Below are positions 1-8,413 of a stretch of DNA of 43,596 bases, in pieces (within the stretch, counting starts at the first letter, position 1; each line of letters begins with the position of its first letter). This stretch comes from Paraglomus occultum (taxonomy: Eukaryota > Glomeromycota > Glomeromycetes > Paraglomerales > Paraglomeraceae). The translations under genes and the position numbers were made by a program. Location of the stretch: assembly GCA_910592205.1 (NCBI GenBank), contig CAJVPJ010000113.1, positions 1 through 43,596 of the forward strand, in the 5' to 3' direction. Below the pieces are notes generated by a model. The model saw only the letters and a list, made by a program, of their open reading frames with translations. It did no database searches and was not told the DNA's origin.

Positions 1-540
1 AGGTAAAAATTTCGTATTGTGGACGCTGCAACAGCTTTTCCTTCACCAAGCAACTTATAAATTTCAAATGCCATTTTGTTAAATGAAAATTTTGAATCCG
101 ATTCGGTTCTTTTATTATATAATTTTCTCATATCGTTCCACAACGTTTCGATATCTGGCGAATAAATTTTGTTCGCCGATGGTTTCGTGTTTGACAACTT
201 TCTGGACTTATGGTCTTGGTTAATAGTCCCATTTTGCGGAGTTGATTATTATAAATTATGCCATTGAGCAACAGGCCGAGAACGATACTCCAAAAAAGAA
301 TTCGCTTGTGAACGTAAGCATTTTTCGCAACGTTGTTGGTGGAAATTAACATATTTGTTTTATTGCTTTAAATGATGTATTAATTTGACGATATTTATTG
401 CGTTGTGGTTGATTTCTGAAGTTAACCAGTGCTGTTTTTATAATAAACTATCTGTTTGTTCATCATACACTGCGGACAATTATTAGACAAACGCGAATTT
501 TTGCGCATTGATTATCATTGGTCACCTTCTGCATATAGGA
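1..540 (-). repeat. Copy 1 of a dispersed gene-bearing repeat (TM plus HTH-like family), cut by window edge
   Basis: The reverse complement matches 4390-4900 closely over about 500 bp, including the tract around TGATGAACAAAC and a conserved ATG (minus strand, 319-321; partner copy 4601). The family protein would start with a hydrophobic segment (MLTFTSEFFFGV...) and carry a basic C-terminal part read here from another frame (SPDIETLWNDMRKLYNK, then NKMAFEIYKLLGEGK and ASTIRNFY). That last part resembles a short helix-turn-helix, but I cannot name the family. Frames change between the two parts, so the copy is decayed or has an unmodelled intron. It diverges head-to-head from the Crinkler-like gene starting at 643, with about 320 bp between start codons. 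The 3' end lies beyond base 1. Confidence 0.6.
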
Positions 541-642
541 AACAATATGAAAAGGTTCCTAGTAACACGTCATTGATTAAGCACTGATCAGCGTTAGTAT
601 ATTAGATCACATCGCGCAGCACATCTTTCCGCAGAATCAACC
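541..642 (+). promoter_or_regulatory. Conserved promoter/5' leader of first-exon cassette A
   Basis: Positions 551-632 match the reverse complement of about 2637-2704. The shared blocks include TTCCTAGTAA, ACGTCATTGATTAAG, CGTTAGTAT and TTAGATCACATCGCG. These lie directly upstream of the ATG at 643 and of the ATG at 2623 on the other strand. Because the exons that follow differ, conservation of this block suggests a functional promoter or leader, or recent recombination through it. No classic TATA box is evident. Confidence 0.55.
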
Positions 643-2629
643 ATGACAACCATCGAGGAAAAAATAGCTGAAGTTGAAGCGAAGGTGAAAAGGATTGAAG
701 ACGAGGTTGGGTTTGACAAGGGAAAGGATCTTCTCGCGCCCTTGTACACTATTCTAGCAGAGCTGCAAAAGCAGCAAACTGCTTCACTTGCTCGGCCAGG
801 TAACGACTTTGTGACTCGGGCGTTGGGATGTAGAGTAGTGTGTACAGGGTAGAGTAGACATAGTAATATGACACCATGGCTATCATGCAAAGGAATCACA
901 GCAGGATGTTTGTGTCCTTTATGTCTCGTTCAATTTTTACCCATACTGAATCGCTTTGGTTTATCAGTAATTCCTGAAAAAATAGATATTAGTGTCTCTT
1001 TAAGAAAAGCATTCGATACACCACTTCAGATTTTACCGACAGCAACAAGTTTGAAAGACTTGGCTACTGCACCATTTGACAAAAAGATACCTATTGAAAG
1101 TGTTTGCTACAAGAAGTGGAAAAGTATGATTGGTGACACAGTAGATAACTATTTCATAAATGGGGATGCTAATGGAACTAGTGGCTCGAGTCTATCATAT
1201 AAGTGTCAGTCTGCTTTAGAACAAGATTACTCTGGTTCAGAGAATGTACTATTGAGTAGATATGATCGTTTAGTGCGCGATATTTGGTGTGAATTAAGCA
1301 AGGTAAGAAACACAGAAAGCATACATTTAGATAAAGCTTAAAACTAACAACGCCTTAGAATTTACCCTTTTCATTTCTTATGGATCGGAATGTTATGGAC
1401 TACTCTGGTGCAACAGTCAAGAATACTCGACCCGATGTAATGGCATGGTTAAACGGTGCCTTGATCTTTAAGGCAGAAGAGAAACAATTTGCTGCTGATA
1501 AGGCGGTGGCTGAGCAAGAATTGCTAGCTAAGATGGATTTCTGGAACAGGTCGACATATGGTCGCGTACCTTATATTCTTTCTTATGCCGCAGCAGCAAA
1601 TCTTGTCCAATTTTTTGCAATCACGAGAGACATGAACAGAATCGATGTGTCAGACGTTTACGATTTGCAACGGTTTCCAGGGGAATTTATGGTAAAAGTC
1701 TAAAAGACAGTTCTGTATTGTAATAATATATGTAATTATATAATATATGATCGTTTTCTTCTAAAAAAACACAGACTCTAGTCTCGTCATTAAATTTATT
1801 CCGAGTAATAGTTACATTTAAAAATTATCTACCTGAGCGATATGCTATGCCAATGTATCAGGAAGTGAGAAGAAAAAACAACACTGTTGTGACCTTGTTA
1901 TCAGATACTACTGTGTTGAAAGAAATACGTAATTTTGATGAATATATGTAAGATATTATTTACTATGCTATTATCTTTTGTTTTCTGTTGGTGATTAACG
2001 TTTAAAATATTAGATATAGTGATTTTGATACCTTAAAAGAAGTCTATGAAAGCATTAACGGTTCAGCCTTCTGCGTATACTCGATTGAAGGCCCAAAATT
2101 GGGAAACAAAAAGAAGCGAAAAATATCTGAGACTGGAACTCATTATTCAGTAGTGCTTACGCCAGTGTGCCATCATAGACAACCAAAAAATGAAGATGAA
2201 CTACGCATTGCAATAACAGCTGTGCTCAAGGGCTTGAACCAACTTCATAGCAGAGGTGTGCTGATTATTTGCTATTTGTGCGATTCTTGCCCTATGTTTT
2301 AACATTATTGCATCCATCGAGGTTTAGTCCACCGTGACATTCGGTGGGACAATATCTTAGCATATGACGATCGCTGGGATATATCGAACGAAAAGCAAAA
2401 AAAACGCCCGAGTCACGAAGTCGTTACCTGGTTGAATAAGCTCGCGAAGTTTTTTCCCCCACTCGTGCATCTCCCCCTCCAGACGCTCTTCTTTTCTCTC
2501 CAAGTTTGCCTGCTCCCCAGTCCACTTGGGTTGGACCGCTCCACTCCTCAGGTCATCCAGTCTTTTCAACTGCGCCTTCACCTCTTCATACTCCTTCCTC
2601 GCGTCAGCGTATGCTTGCCCCATGTTTGA
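643..2629 (+). CDS. Crinkler/kinase-like modular protein, kinase domain truncated by an inverted cassette
   Basis: Six exons read in frame from ATG 643: 643-799, 905-1302, 1359-1691, 1775-1947, 2014-2255 and 2322-2629 (536 aa). Exon 1 encodes a charged coiled-coil (about 52 aa). Later exons carry a region ending in a protein-kinase catalytic loop, VHRDIRWDNIL, with the HRD Asp and the Asn present. The kinase-like sequence stops near 2384. The last ~80 codons read the antisense of the inverted exon-1 cassette, so no DFG, APE or C-lobe is encoded and kinase activity is unlikely. Coiled-coil first exons joined to HRD kinase-like domains resemble Crinkler-type proteins of Glomeromycotina and oomycetes (family knowledge, not searched). 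It could be a pseudogene, but no internal stop or frameshift is seen. Confidence 0.6.
796..824. repeat. 29-bp inverted repeat, left arm (splice-donor repeat)
   Basis: CCAGGTAACGACTTTGTGAC plus the next nine bases spans the exon 1 splice donor (GT at 800). It matches the reverse complement of 2403-2431 at 28 of 29 positions. Together they bracket the kinase-like body at 825-2402. Confidence 0.8.
2403..2431. repeat. 29-bp inverted repeat, right arm
   Basis: Reverse complement of 796-824 with one mismatch. On the minus strand it contains the splice donor of cassette B (exon end 2428, GT at 2427-2426). On the plus strand it is read as coding sequence of the truncated kinase-like gene. Confidence 0.8.
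2428..2623 (-). CDS. Alternative first exon, cassette B (coiled-coil), no downstream exons on its strand
   Basis: On the minus strand ATG 2623 opens a 196-nt exon, 65 codons plus one base. It encodes a charged helical segment (MGQAYADARKEYEEVKAQLK, later QPKWTGEQANLERKEERLEG) and ends at CCAG/GTAACGAC. Exon A at 643-799 also ends in phase 1 with the same donor and the same start of intron, yet its coding sequence is quite different and 39 nt shorter. No acceptor-linked exons exist on this strand, because the intron stub runs straight into the inverted kinase-like gene. It is either a silent cassette or the leftover of a duplication. Crinkler-like affiliation is by its pairing with the gene at 643. 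Confidence 0.55.
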
Positions 2630-2710
2630 CTTGTTCGAAAAAGATGTACGCGATGTGATCTAAAATACTAACGGCTTAATCAATGACGTATTACTAGGAA
2701 CTTTCTAGAC
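2624..2710 (-). promoter_or_regulatory. Conserved promoter/leader of cassette B
   Basis: Inverted counterpart of 541-642. It shares the ATTGATTAAG, GTTAGTAT and TTAGATCACATCGCG blocks and has an 8-10 base deletion relative to copy A. Past 2705 the similarity continues toward the repeat gene family but is interrupted by the transposon at 2728. Confidence 0.5.
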
Positions 2711-3127
2711 CTTTCACAATGTAACTACAGTCATACCTCGTTTATAGAGACGGAGCTTTTTCGGGGATATATTCGAGGTGGGATACAACTGAAGCAGTGC
2801 TATTTAAAGCATACAATTTTATTGGTTAACAAATTCTGTTAACAAAGTTTGGCGTCTTTGCACTCTTCGTCTAAATGTATATTACATACATATCTTATAT
2901 CACTTTCTGTCGTAAATTTTCTTTATTATTATTCTAAAATTTTTTTTGCTAACTCGAAAGCTTCTCTTCCCATTTGTACAGAAACAATTGATTTAATAGA
3001 CCTTGCGAAGACGCTCTTATGTTTATTTTATGATTTATGTGGCCTGATTCATATTAATATAGCCTGATTTGTACATGATTTGTGGCTGAATTTATTAAAA
3101 GTGGTAAATGATTGACAAACTTATATA

Positions 3128-4191
3128 CAGTGAACTCTCGTAAATGCACCGACCTAAATGCACCGACCTCGGGACTTAATGCTAAATGCACACTCTCTAT
3201 ATTCTGCACGTGCAATAGATTTTGCAGTCCCGGCTATGCTGAAATAATCTCTGTAAATGCACACACGTGACTCTGCAGCTAAATATGGTATAGTCAGTCA
3301 ATACCATCACCAATGAAAATTCGGCGAGTCAAAGCCTTTACCAATAACAAATTATCGGACATAAAATGTAACGAATAAAAAATCTGTGCTATAATTATCC
3401 CACTTTACGCAAGCAAATTATTTTCTGGTGTCAAATTATATTCGATGCACGAGAATACAGTTCTGTAGTAACATTGTCTGTTAACATCAGGTGTATTTAT
3501 TTAGACATCAATAGTCAGAACATTTTAATATCATATTCCGTAATAATTTACGATTGTAACAGTTAGCCTCTATTTAAGCATGCCATCGTGGTCATAGCCA
3601 TAAAAATTGTTTATAACTAATTGTTAGAGAATTGTACTGAAATTTTACCGTTAATAAAAACAAAATGCTATATCCGATGAACCTTGTAAAGTCTTTGAAA
3701 AACTTCATCTTTCTGAGTCAATGAAAGTTAAAGAGTTTTTGTCAATTCCTGAGGAAGACATTGTTATGAAGTGCGTACTGACGATCAACTAATGGCAGAG
3801 CTCGTAGACATAATCAAAATAGCAAAGCAGTAATGGTTTGGAATACGTAGATGACAGCACTGAAATAGCAGCTATCAATGCCAGTACGGCATTACAAAAC
3901 TTGGGAAACCGTACAAGCATTTTTACTACAACAAGAAAATGCACGCAAACACATAAAATGGGCAGATATTCTCGAGATATAATAGAGAGGAAAAAAGCTA
4001 ATACGATGCGACAATCAAGCATAGATCAATATTTTAACCAATAAATGAATAAAGTATCGGAATCATGTAAATTCACTATACGCACGTGTGCGGCGCATGA
4101 AAAAGGGAAAGCTGTAAGCAAAATTATTTACTTATTATTATTGCTCTCACACTTACGGTCCCAAGGGCGTGCATTTAAGGAGAGTTCACTG
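3128..4191 (+). mobile_element. Pogo/Tigger-like transposon nested inside the outer element
   Basis: The termini are CAGTGAACTCTCGTAAATGC (left) and CAGTGAACTCTCCTTAAATG (right, read inward). TA dinucleotides flank both ends (3126-3127, 4192-4193). It carries a decayed transposase 3' part on the plus strand. About 350 bp inside the left end hold no recognisable coding sequence, so the 5' part of the transposase has been lost. Confidence 0.75.
3661..4045 (+). pseudogene. Decayed pogo-type (DDE_1) transposase, C-terminal part
   Basis: Fragments in different frames line up as a pogo-like transposase tail: ESMKVKEFLSIPEED, then EVRTDDQLMAELVDIIK, then DDSTEIAAINASTALQNL, then ENARKHIKWADI and finally MRQSSIDQYF before a stop at 4042-4044. 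C-terminal endings of this kind (MRQ-ID-FF/YF) are typical of Tigger/pogo transposases. At least three frameshifts separate the pieces and the DDE catalytic region is missing. Confidence 0.65.
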
Positions 4192-4600
4192 TAAATAAAT
4201 ATTTGTGTAATACGGAGGGGAAATAAACGAGGTATGACGCAGTAGATAATTATAGAGTATGGGAAACCGGGACCATAGAATTTTGGGGATAGGAGTGGGT
4301 TACAAATGAGGTAGATCTATATTGATTTACAATAAGGGAAATTCGTCCAGCTGAAAACTTGGAATACAATGGGAGGAGGTATGACTGTATTGTTTCCCTG
4401 CATGCAGAATGTGACCAACGACAATCAATGCGCAGAAATTCGCGTTTTTGTCTAATGATCATCCGCAGCGTATGATGAACAAACGAATATTTTATTATAA
4501 AAACAGCACCGGTTAACATACTTCAAAAATTAACCACAACGCAATAAATATCGTTAAAACAATACATCTTAAAACAAATCTGTCAACAACACTACAAAAA

Positions 4601-5043
4601 ATGCTTGCATTCACGAGCGAATTCTTTTTCGGAGTATTTATTGGCTTTGTTCTCGACCTGTTGATAAATGGCATAATTTGCAACAATCACTCTACAGCAT
4701 GGGACTACTACTACTGACCAAAACTATGAAGTCCAAAAAAATTATCAAAAACGAAGCCATCAGCGAACAAAATTTACTCACCAGATATCGAAGTTGTGGA
4801 ACGATTTGAGTTAAATCCCAAATTTTTATTTAATAAAATGGCATTCAAAATTTATAAATTGAAGAAAAGGCTGTTGCAGCTCCATTATACAAAATTTTTA
4901 TTTTCGAAAAACAACTCCGCGGAAAAAGATCATTGAGGTAATCCAACGTTCGATCGACGAAGAGAAGAAAAAAAATGTAAATCACTCAGATGGGAAAAAT
5001 GAAAACAAAGAAATAAATAATAATAATAACAACAACAACAACA

Positions 5044-5092
<49 letters not shown>

Positions 5093-5093
5093 T

Positions 5094-5134
<41 letters not shown>

Positions 5135-5151
5135 TTATTATGATAGTAACG
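4601..5151 (+). pseudogene. Member of the TM/HTH-like repeat family with Asn/Tyr run, frameshifted
   Basis: The conserved ATG at 4601 opens a hydrophobic N-terminus (MLAFTSEFFFGVFIGFVLDL) followed by a stop. A second frame gives KPSANKIYSPDIE, then NKMAFKIYKL, and a third gives NFYFRKTTPRKKIIEVIQRS and a charged stretch. This last frame runs into about ten Asn codons, more than twenty Tyr codons and a short YDSNEK end before TAA at about 5149. The C-terminal ending resembles those in the copies at 36.1 kb and 38.6 kb. The product is unknown: possibly a single-pass membrane protein with a small helical DNA-binding-like part. At least two frame changes make function unlikely for this copy. Confidence 0.45.
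5026..5143 (+). repeat. AAC/TAC trinucleotide microsatellite
   Basis: Runs of AAT/AAC followed by about 30 TAC/TAT triplets. It is in frame with the 3' frame of the repeat-family ORF (Asn then Tyr runs). Confidence 0.9.
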
Positions 5152-5420
5152 AAAAATAAAATTAATTTGCCCCAGAGTGACCAAAGAATAAGTTATACTT
5201 ATCAATGGATTGAGTCCGAGTATTTCCTCCCATGCAATCACTTAGTATATTTATATTTCAAGAGCGCGCGCATTCAATAATCGAAATAATAAAATTTATG
5301 CTTACAAAAAAAATTATTATTACATGTTTGACTTTTGATTGTAATTGTGTCAAAGTAGCGAAATATAATCAATGCTCAACGAATGCGCTCGAGCAGTCTT
5401 TATCAATAAGGAACGAACTT

Positions 5421-5849
5421 CCCGTGGACAAGTCGTTCGATCAGTGGAGGCCTTGGCAAGAAGCTTTTACGTAGCAATAGTATTGACATCGATCATCGAC
5501 GTATTCTCAGTCTAAATTTCTTTTTGTGCTTCGTTTTCCGTAGTAGCATCAGTATTGATATCAATTAATGCTTTCTCAGTTTGAAATGCTTCGAGTGTCA
5601 TAGTAGGAAACTAAATAACATCTCCGAGTGGACGGTTCTTGTGTAATTTCAACTATCCAAATATTTTCAGGAGTTAATATCTCTGGGAATTCCAGAGTTA
5701 ACTATTTGAGTAAACAATACAATCAATAAATAATCAATGCTTAATACTATTTGCCTCTGCAAGTCTAATAAGTAAACGAGTTGAAAAAAAATTACTATTG
5801 TATTTATTACTCAGTTAATTAAAAGACAACTTATCCGTTTACGGGTTAA
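5421..5849. other. Intergenic stretch, nothing recognised
   Basis: No ORF with convincing codon structure and no terminal repeats were seen. It contains scattered AT-rich sequence between repeat copy 2 and the LIYIKS repeat. Confidence 0.5.
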
Positions 5850-6320
5850 ATTTATTTTCTCAAGTTTTCTGGTTCATCATGTGTTGGTGTTGGTGTTAAT
5901 GCTCGCTTAATAGTTATGATTTTTTGTTCTTCTTGGTAAATTTTATAAGTAAATTTTTCCTTATCTAGATATTCCTCAAGAATTTTGGTGTCATTTATTT
6001 TAAAAATATACGGAGCAATTTTTTCTCCTTGAGCTTTTTTTAAAATGCTTCTGATAGTCTGTAATTCTTTGGTCGATTTTATGTAAATTAGATTCATATT
6101 AATATTTTTTTATAGAGATAATCCTGTATTAATTATGTTGTGATTTATATTTATCACATTCTGGTATGAGAAAGTGAGCATTAAAATTAACAAGTCCATA
6201 AGCACCATTAGTGTTAGTACTTTTCAAAACGTCATCAGCACACTGATTGTTTTACAGCCACGCCAGCTCTTATTTCACTTTGTCTGGTTTTGTTGCAGCA
6301 TGTCTCATATTATTAAACAG
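5850..6320 (-). repeat. LIYIKS repeat, copy 1, coding part plus upstream flank
   Basis: The reverse complement aligns with 35310-35830. The shared upstream flank starts at ATGCTGCAACAAAACCAGAC and includes GACGTTTTGAAAAGTA and the leader TATTAATATGAA at the start codon. The similarity extends about 220 bp upstream of the ATG, so the unit is larger than the ORF. Confidence 0.65.
5852..6097 (-). CDS. LIYIKS small-protein family member, 81 aa, intact
   Basis: The only undamaged one of three copies in this window. It begins MNLIYIKSTKELQTIRSILK, continues QGEKIAPYIFKINDT and YKIYQEEQKIITIKRAL, and ends in a polar tail. The other copies are at 35558 (+) and 36883 (-). The same blocks (IYIKS, TIRS, GEKLAPYIF, EKITYEIYQEEQKII) recur in them. 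The protein is lysine/isoleucine rich, with no signal peptide, membrane segment or known motif. I do not recognise the family. The codon bias is extremely AT-rich compared with the housekeeping genes. It may be a transposon or plasmid passenger, or an insertion from an AT-rich endobacterium. No introns are needed. Confidence 0.5.
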   Translation of the reverse strand: MNLIYIKSTKELQTIRSILKKAQGEKIAPYIFKINDTKILEEYLDKEKFTYKIYQEEQKIITIKRALTPTPTHDEPENLRK

Positions 6321-7975
6321 TCTTTCCTTGCGCGTAGTTGATGGATATAAGGTATCTTGATAATAACTTAATTATACGTTTAACGTTCTATTATATGAAC
6401 AATTTACTACAACATAAAAAGGAAAAGTTTTGTTTTAAAATGGAGAACCATCTATAAAAATTAACTATTTTTCAAATTGCTGTATAAAACTGCGTCTCAT
6501 AGTTACGGGACAATTACAAACGGCGAATGCAAATATTTGTTTGTATATGAAAATAGCGGATATTCTTGTTTTTCTGATACAATAAAGAAATAGATCTCTT
6601 GAGAAAAGTCTGCGACTGTTGCTGTTCAAAAAAAAATTTTTAAGAAAGAAATTTTGCTGACTTATAAACCAATTGCAAGATGCTGTATGTATTCAATGTA
6701 ACAATCGTCAAAAACTCGTGTGAGAAAAACTTATCAACAAATGACCAAGCTCCAGTATAATATCAATCTAATTACCTTGTTTACATTCTTATCAAAAAGC
6801 TTGCATTTATATACTAAATATGATATACTGCATATTGACAAAATTGGTATCACGAACGTTGCGGCAGATCTGCTGCTTAAGACATGTTACGCTCCACGTT
6901 CTGAGTAGAAATATTAATTTGATCTGCATAAGCATATTTATAAGACGACGTAATAATTTCCATAAAGATAAAGTCATATTATGATAAGTACAAAATAATG
7001 AAGAACAACGCTTTTGATAATCCATCACTGAGAATTGGAAAAGCAATCATGTTTGGAAATATGAATGGGGTAACTTGAATTTTTAATACTAAACATTAAA
7101 TCGCTGTAATTGATTCTCTGTTAATGCATTTCCACATGTAAGCTGTACTCATTAAAGGTTCATATAATCTGTGCTATAAAATTGGGTCATGGCTTATTAT
7201 TATAGAAAAAACTGGCAGTTAGCATCATTATCATTGATATGGCCTAATTCTTATTCAATATTTACGTCCCAGACATCATAAACACTTGTTTAACTCTAAG
7301 GAACGAGGAGTGGCGCTGTTATTAGTTGATTCACATTTCTTAGCATTCTTTCCGACAATGTTTCTAACTGGCGTCGATATGTTCTATTGTAGCGTGCTAA
7401 TGGGTTAGCTAATTTCAGCATGTGTGAGATTGCCTTTAATGGTAAAAGCGGGGGAGTCGCCAATTGCGTTCGAGTTTCATATTCAGTCAATTACTGTATA
7501 TCCGGTCTCGGCAAGATCTAGTTTCGTGTCCTCCGATTGACGCATCATATGACTGCTATATGGTTCGTGTGTAACGTACAACTTAACATTCTTACCGAGA
7601 CGATCGCTACATGTCATTCACGTTTGTTACGATCATCAAATTAGAGTTTCATGTAGTTAGAGATGTTGCAAAATTTCGTTTTTGAAGATCGGCAAGCACC
7701 ACCACATTCTGCAAGTAAAGTCACGTTTCCAGAAAACTATCCGATGTACTATACTATCACTATGCGCACGTCATAAACACAATGACTATAGTGACAATAT
7801 GCGAACGTAATGACTATATGCGAACATCATAAATGTCAAAGCTCTTGTAAGATTTCAATCATGTATTTTTAAGTTGCAATATACCATTCAGCTGCTCGAC
7901 CAAAGAAACTGAAACAGTATTATCGTTGTTGTAAATAATTTGTTTCGTACAAAGACATTTTTGTAGCAAATAATC
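6321..7975. other. Gene-poor AT-rich stretch
   Basis: No reading frame with recognisable domains. Short ORFs at 6720-6908 (+), 6807-7046 (-) and 7296-7490 (-) show no motif or neighbouring exon support. Around 7755-7830 a degenerate short repeat occurs (TATGCGCACGTCATAAA, ATATGCGAACGTAATGAC, ATATGCGAACATCATAAA). Nothing else is seen. Confidence 0.4.
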
Positions 7976-8410
7976 ATGCAAGGTAACTTTAAATTAATTC
8001 TTGTTGCGAAAACGCGACGCTATTTTCAACAAAGACTTGATGAATTATTTTTACGGTTCTTACTATACGTTTTGTGCACACAATATGAGACACGGTTTGC
8101 AATAAATTGGTTTGTTTTTATAATTTTTATTGCCGTTCGAGTATCAGTTAATCAAGTTTGCTGAACTAAACGCGGAAGAGTATTGGACTTTAACGATTTT
8201 GGAATGCTAATTGTTGTTGGATTTGGGCTCATTCTCTTTGTAATACGGGATGCAGCAGGAATTTATCATTATAAGTATCAATGCCAAACAGTTACTGAGT
8301 CAAAAATATTGCGTTATTTCATCAACTTGGTTGTGTTTTACATAAGCAAGAATAAATTAATTATAACAAAACGGCTAATTACAATAATAATCCTTTGCAT
8401 ACCATGGTAA
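7976..8410 (+). other. Possible membrane-protein ORF split by one TGA, unrecognised
   Basis: Two ORFs in the same frame (7976-8164 and 8183-8410) are separated only by a TGA at 8162-8164 and six further codons. If the TGA is ignored, the frame is open for 144 codons. It contains several hydrophobic stretches, including FAINWFVFIIFIAV, MLIVVGFGLILFVI and LITIIILCI. It ends four bases before the mobile element at 8414. No homology is recognised, and an AT-rich chance ORF is quite possible. Confidence 0.2.
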
Positions 8411-8413
8411 ATA

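Larger units (their letters stand above)
2728..4387. mobile_element. Tigger/pogo-like DNA transposon, outer element
   Basis: The left end CAGTCATACCTCGTTTATAG and the right end (read inward, CAGTCATACCTCCTCCCATT) form a 12-bp perfect terminal inverted repeat starting with CAG. TA dinucleotides lie outside both ends (2726-2727 and 4388-4389), as expected for the Tc1/mariner/pogo superfamily. CAG-CATACCTCG-like termini are known from Tigger elements. Removing the element restores continuity with the other palindrome arm, so it is a genuine insertion. A further similar motif, TCATACCTCGTTTA, occurs inverted at 4227-4240. On the minus strand near 2934-3020 there is a possible short coding remnant (contains SVQMGREAFELAKKILE then a stop). 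No intact transposase is present. Confidence 0.7.
4390..5420 (+). repeat. Copy 2 of the dispersed gene-bearing repeat, most complete copy
   Basis: The 5' 500 bp matches the inverted copy at 1-540. The 3' flank (5170-5410, containing GAGTGACCAAAGAATA and later TTTCAAGAGCGCGC) matches 38625-38860 on the same strand and 35880-36065 on the opposite strand. The unit therefore comprises a 5' region, a family ORF and a conserved 3' flank, about 1 kb in total. It begins immediately after the right TA of the outer transposon. No terminal inverted repeat or target duplication of its own was found. Confidence 0.6.

Noticed and set aside
4930-5241. Minus-strand ORF with a long poly-Ser run
   Set aside because: It is the antisense of the TAC microsatellite; the plus-strand frame ties to the conserved repeat family instead.
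6110-6320. TGA-as-Trp membrane ORF upstream of the LIYIKS gene (minus strand, starts MLQQNQTK)
   Set aside because: Open with table-4 reading here, but the matching copy at 35310 has TAA stops in the same frame, so coding is not supported.
7296-7490. 64-aa minus-strand ORF with Leu/Pro-rich start
   Set aside because: No motif, no flanking exons, no repeat partner; length expected by chance.
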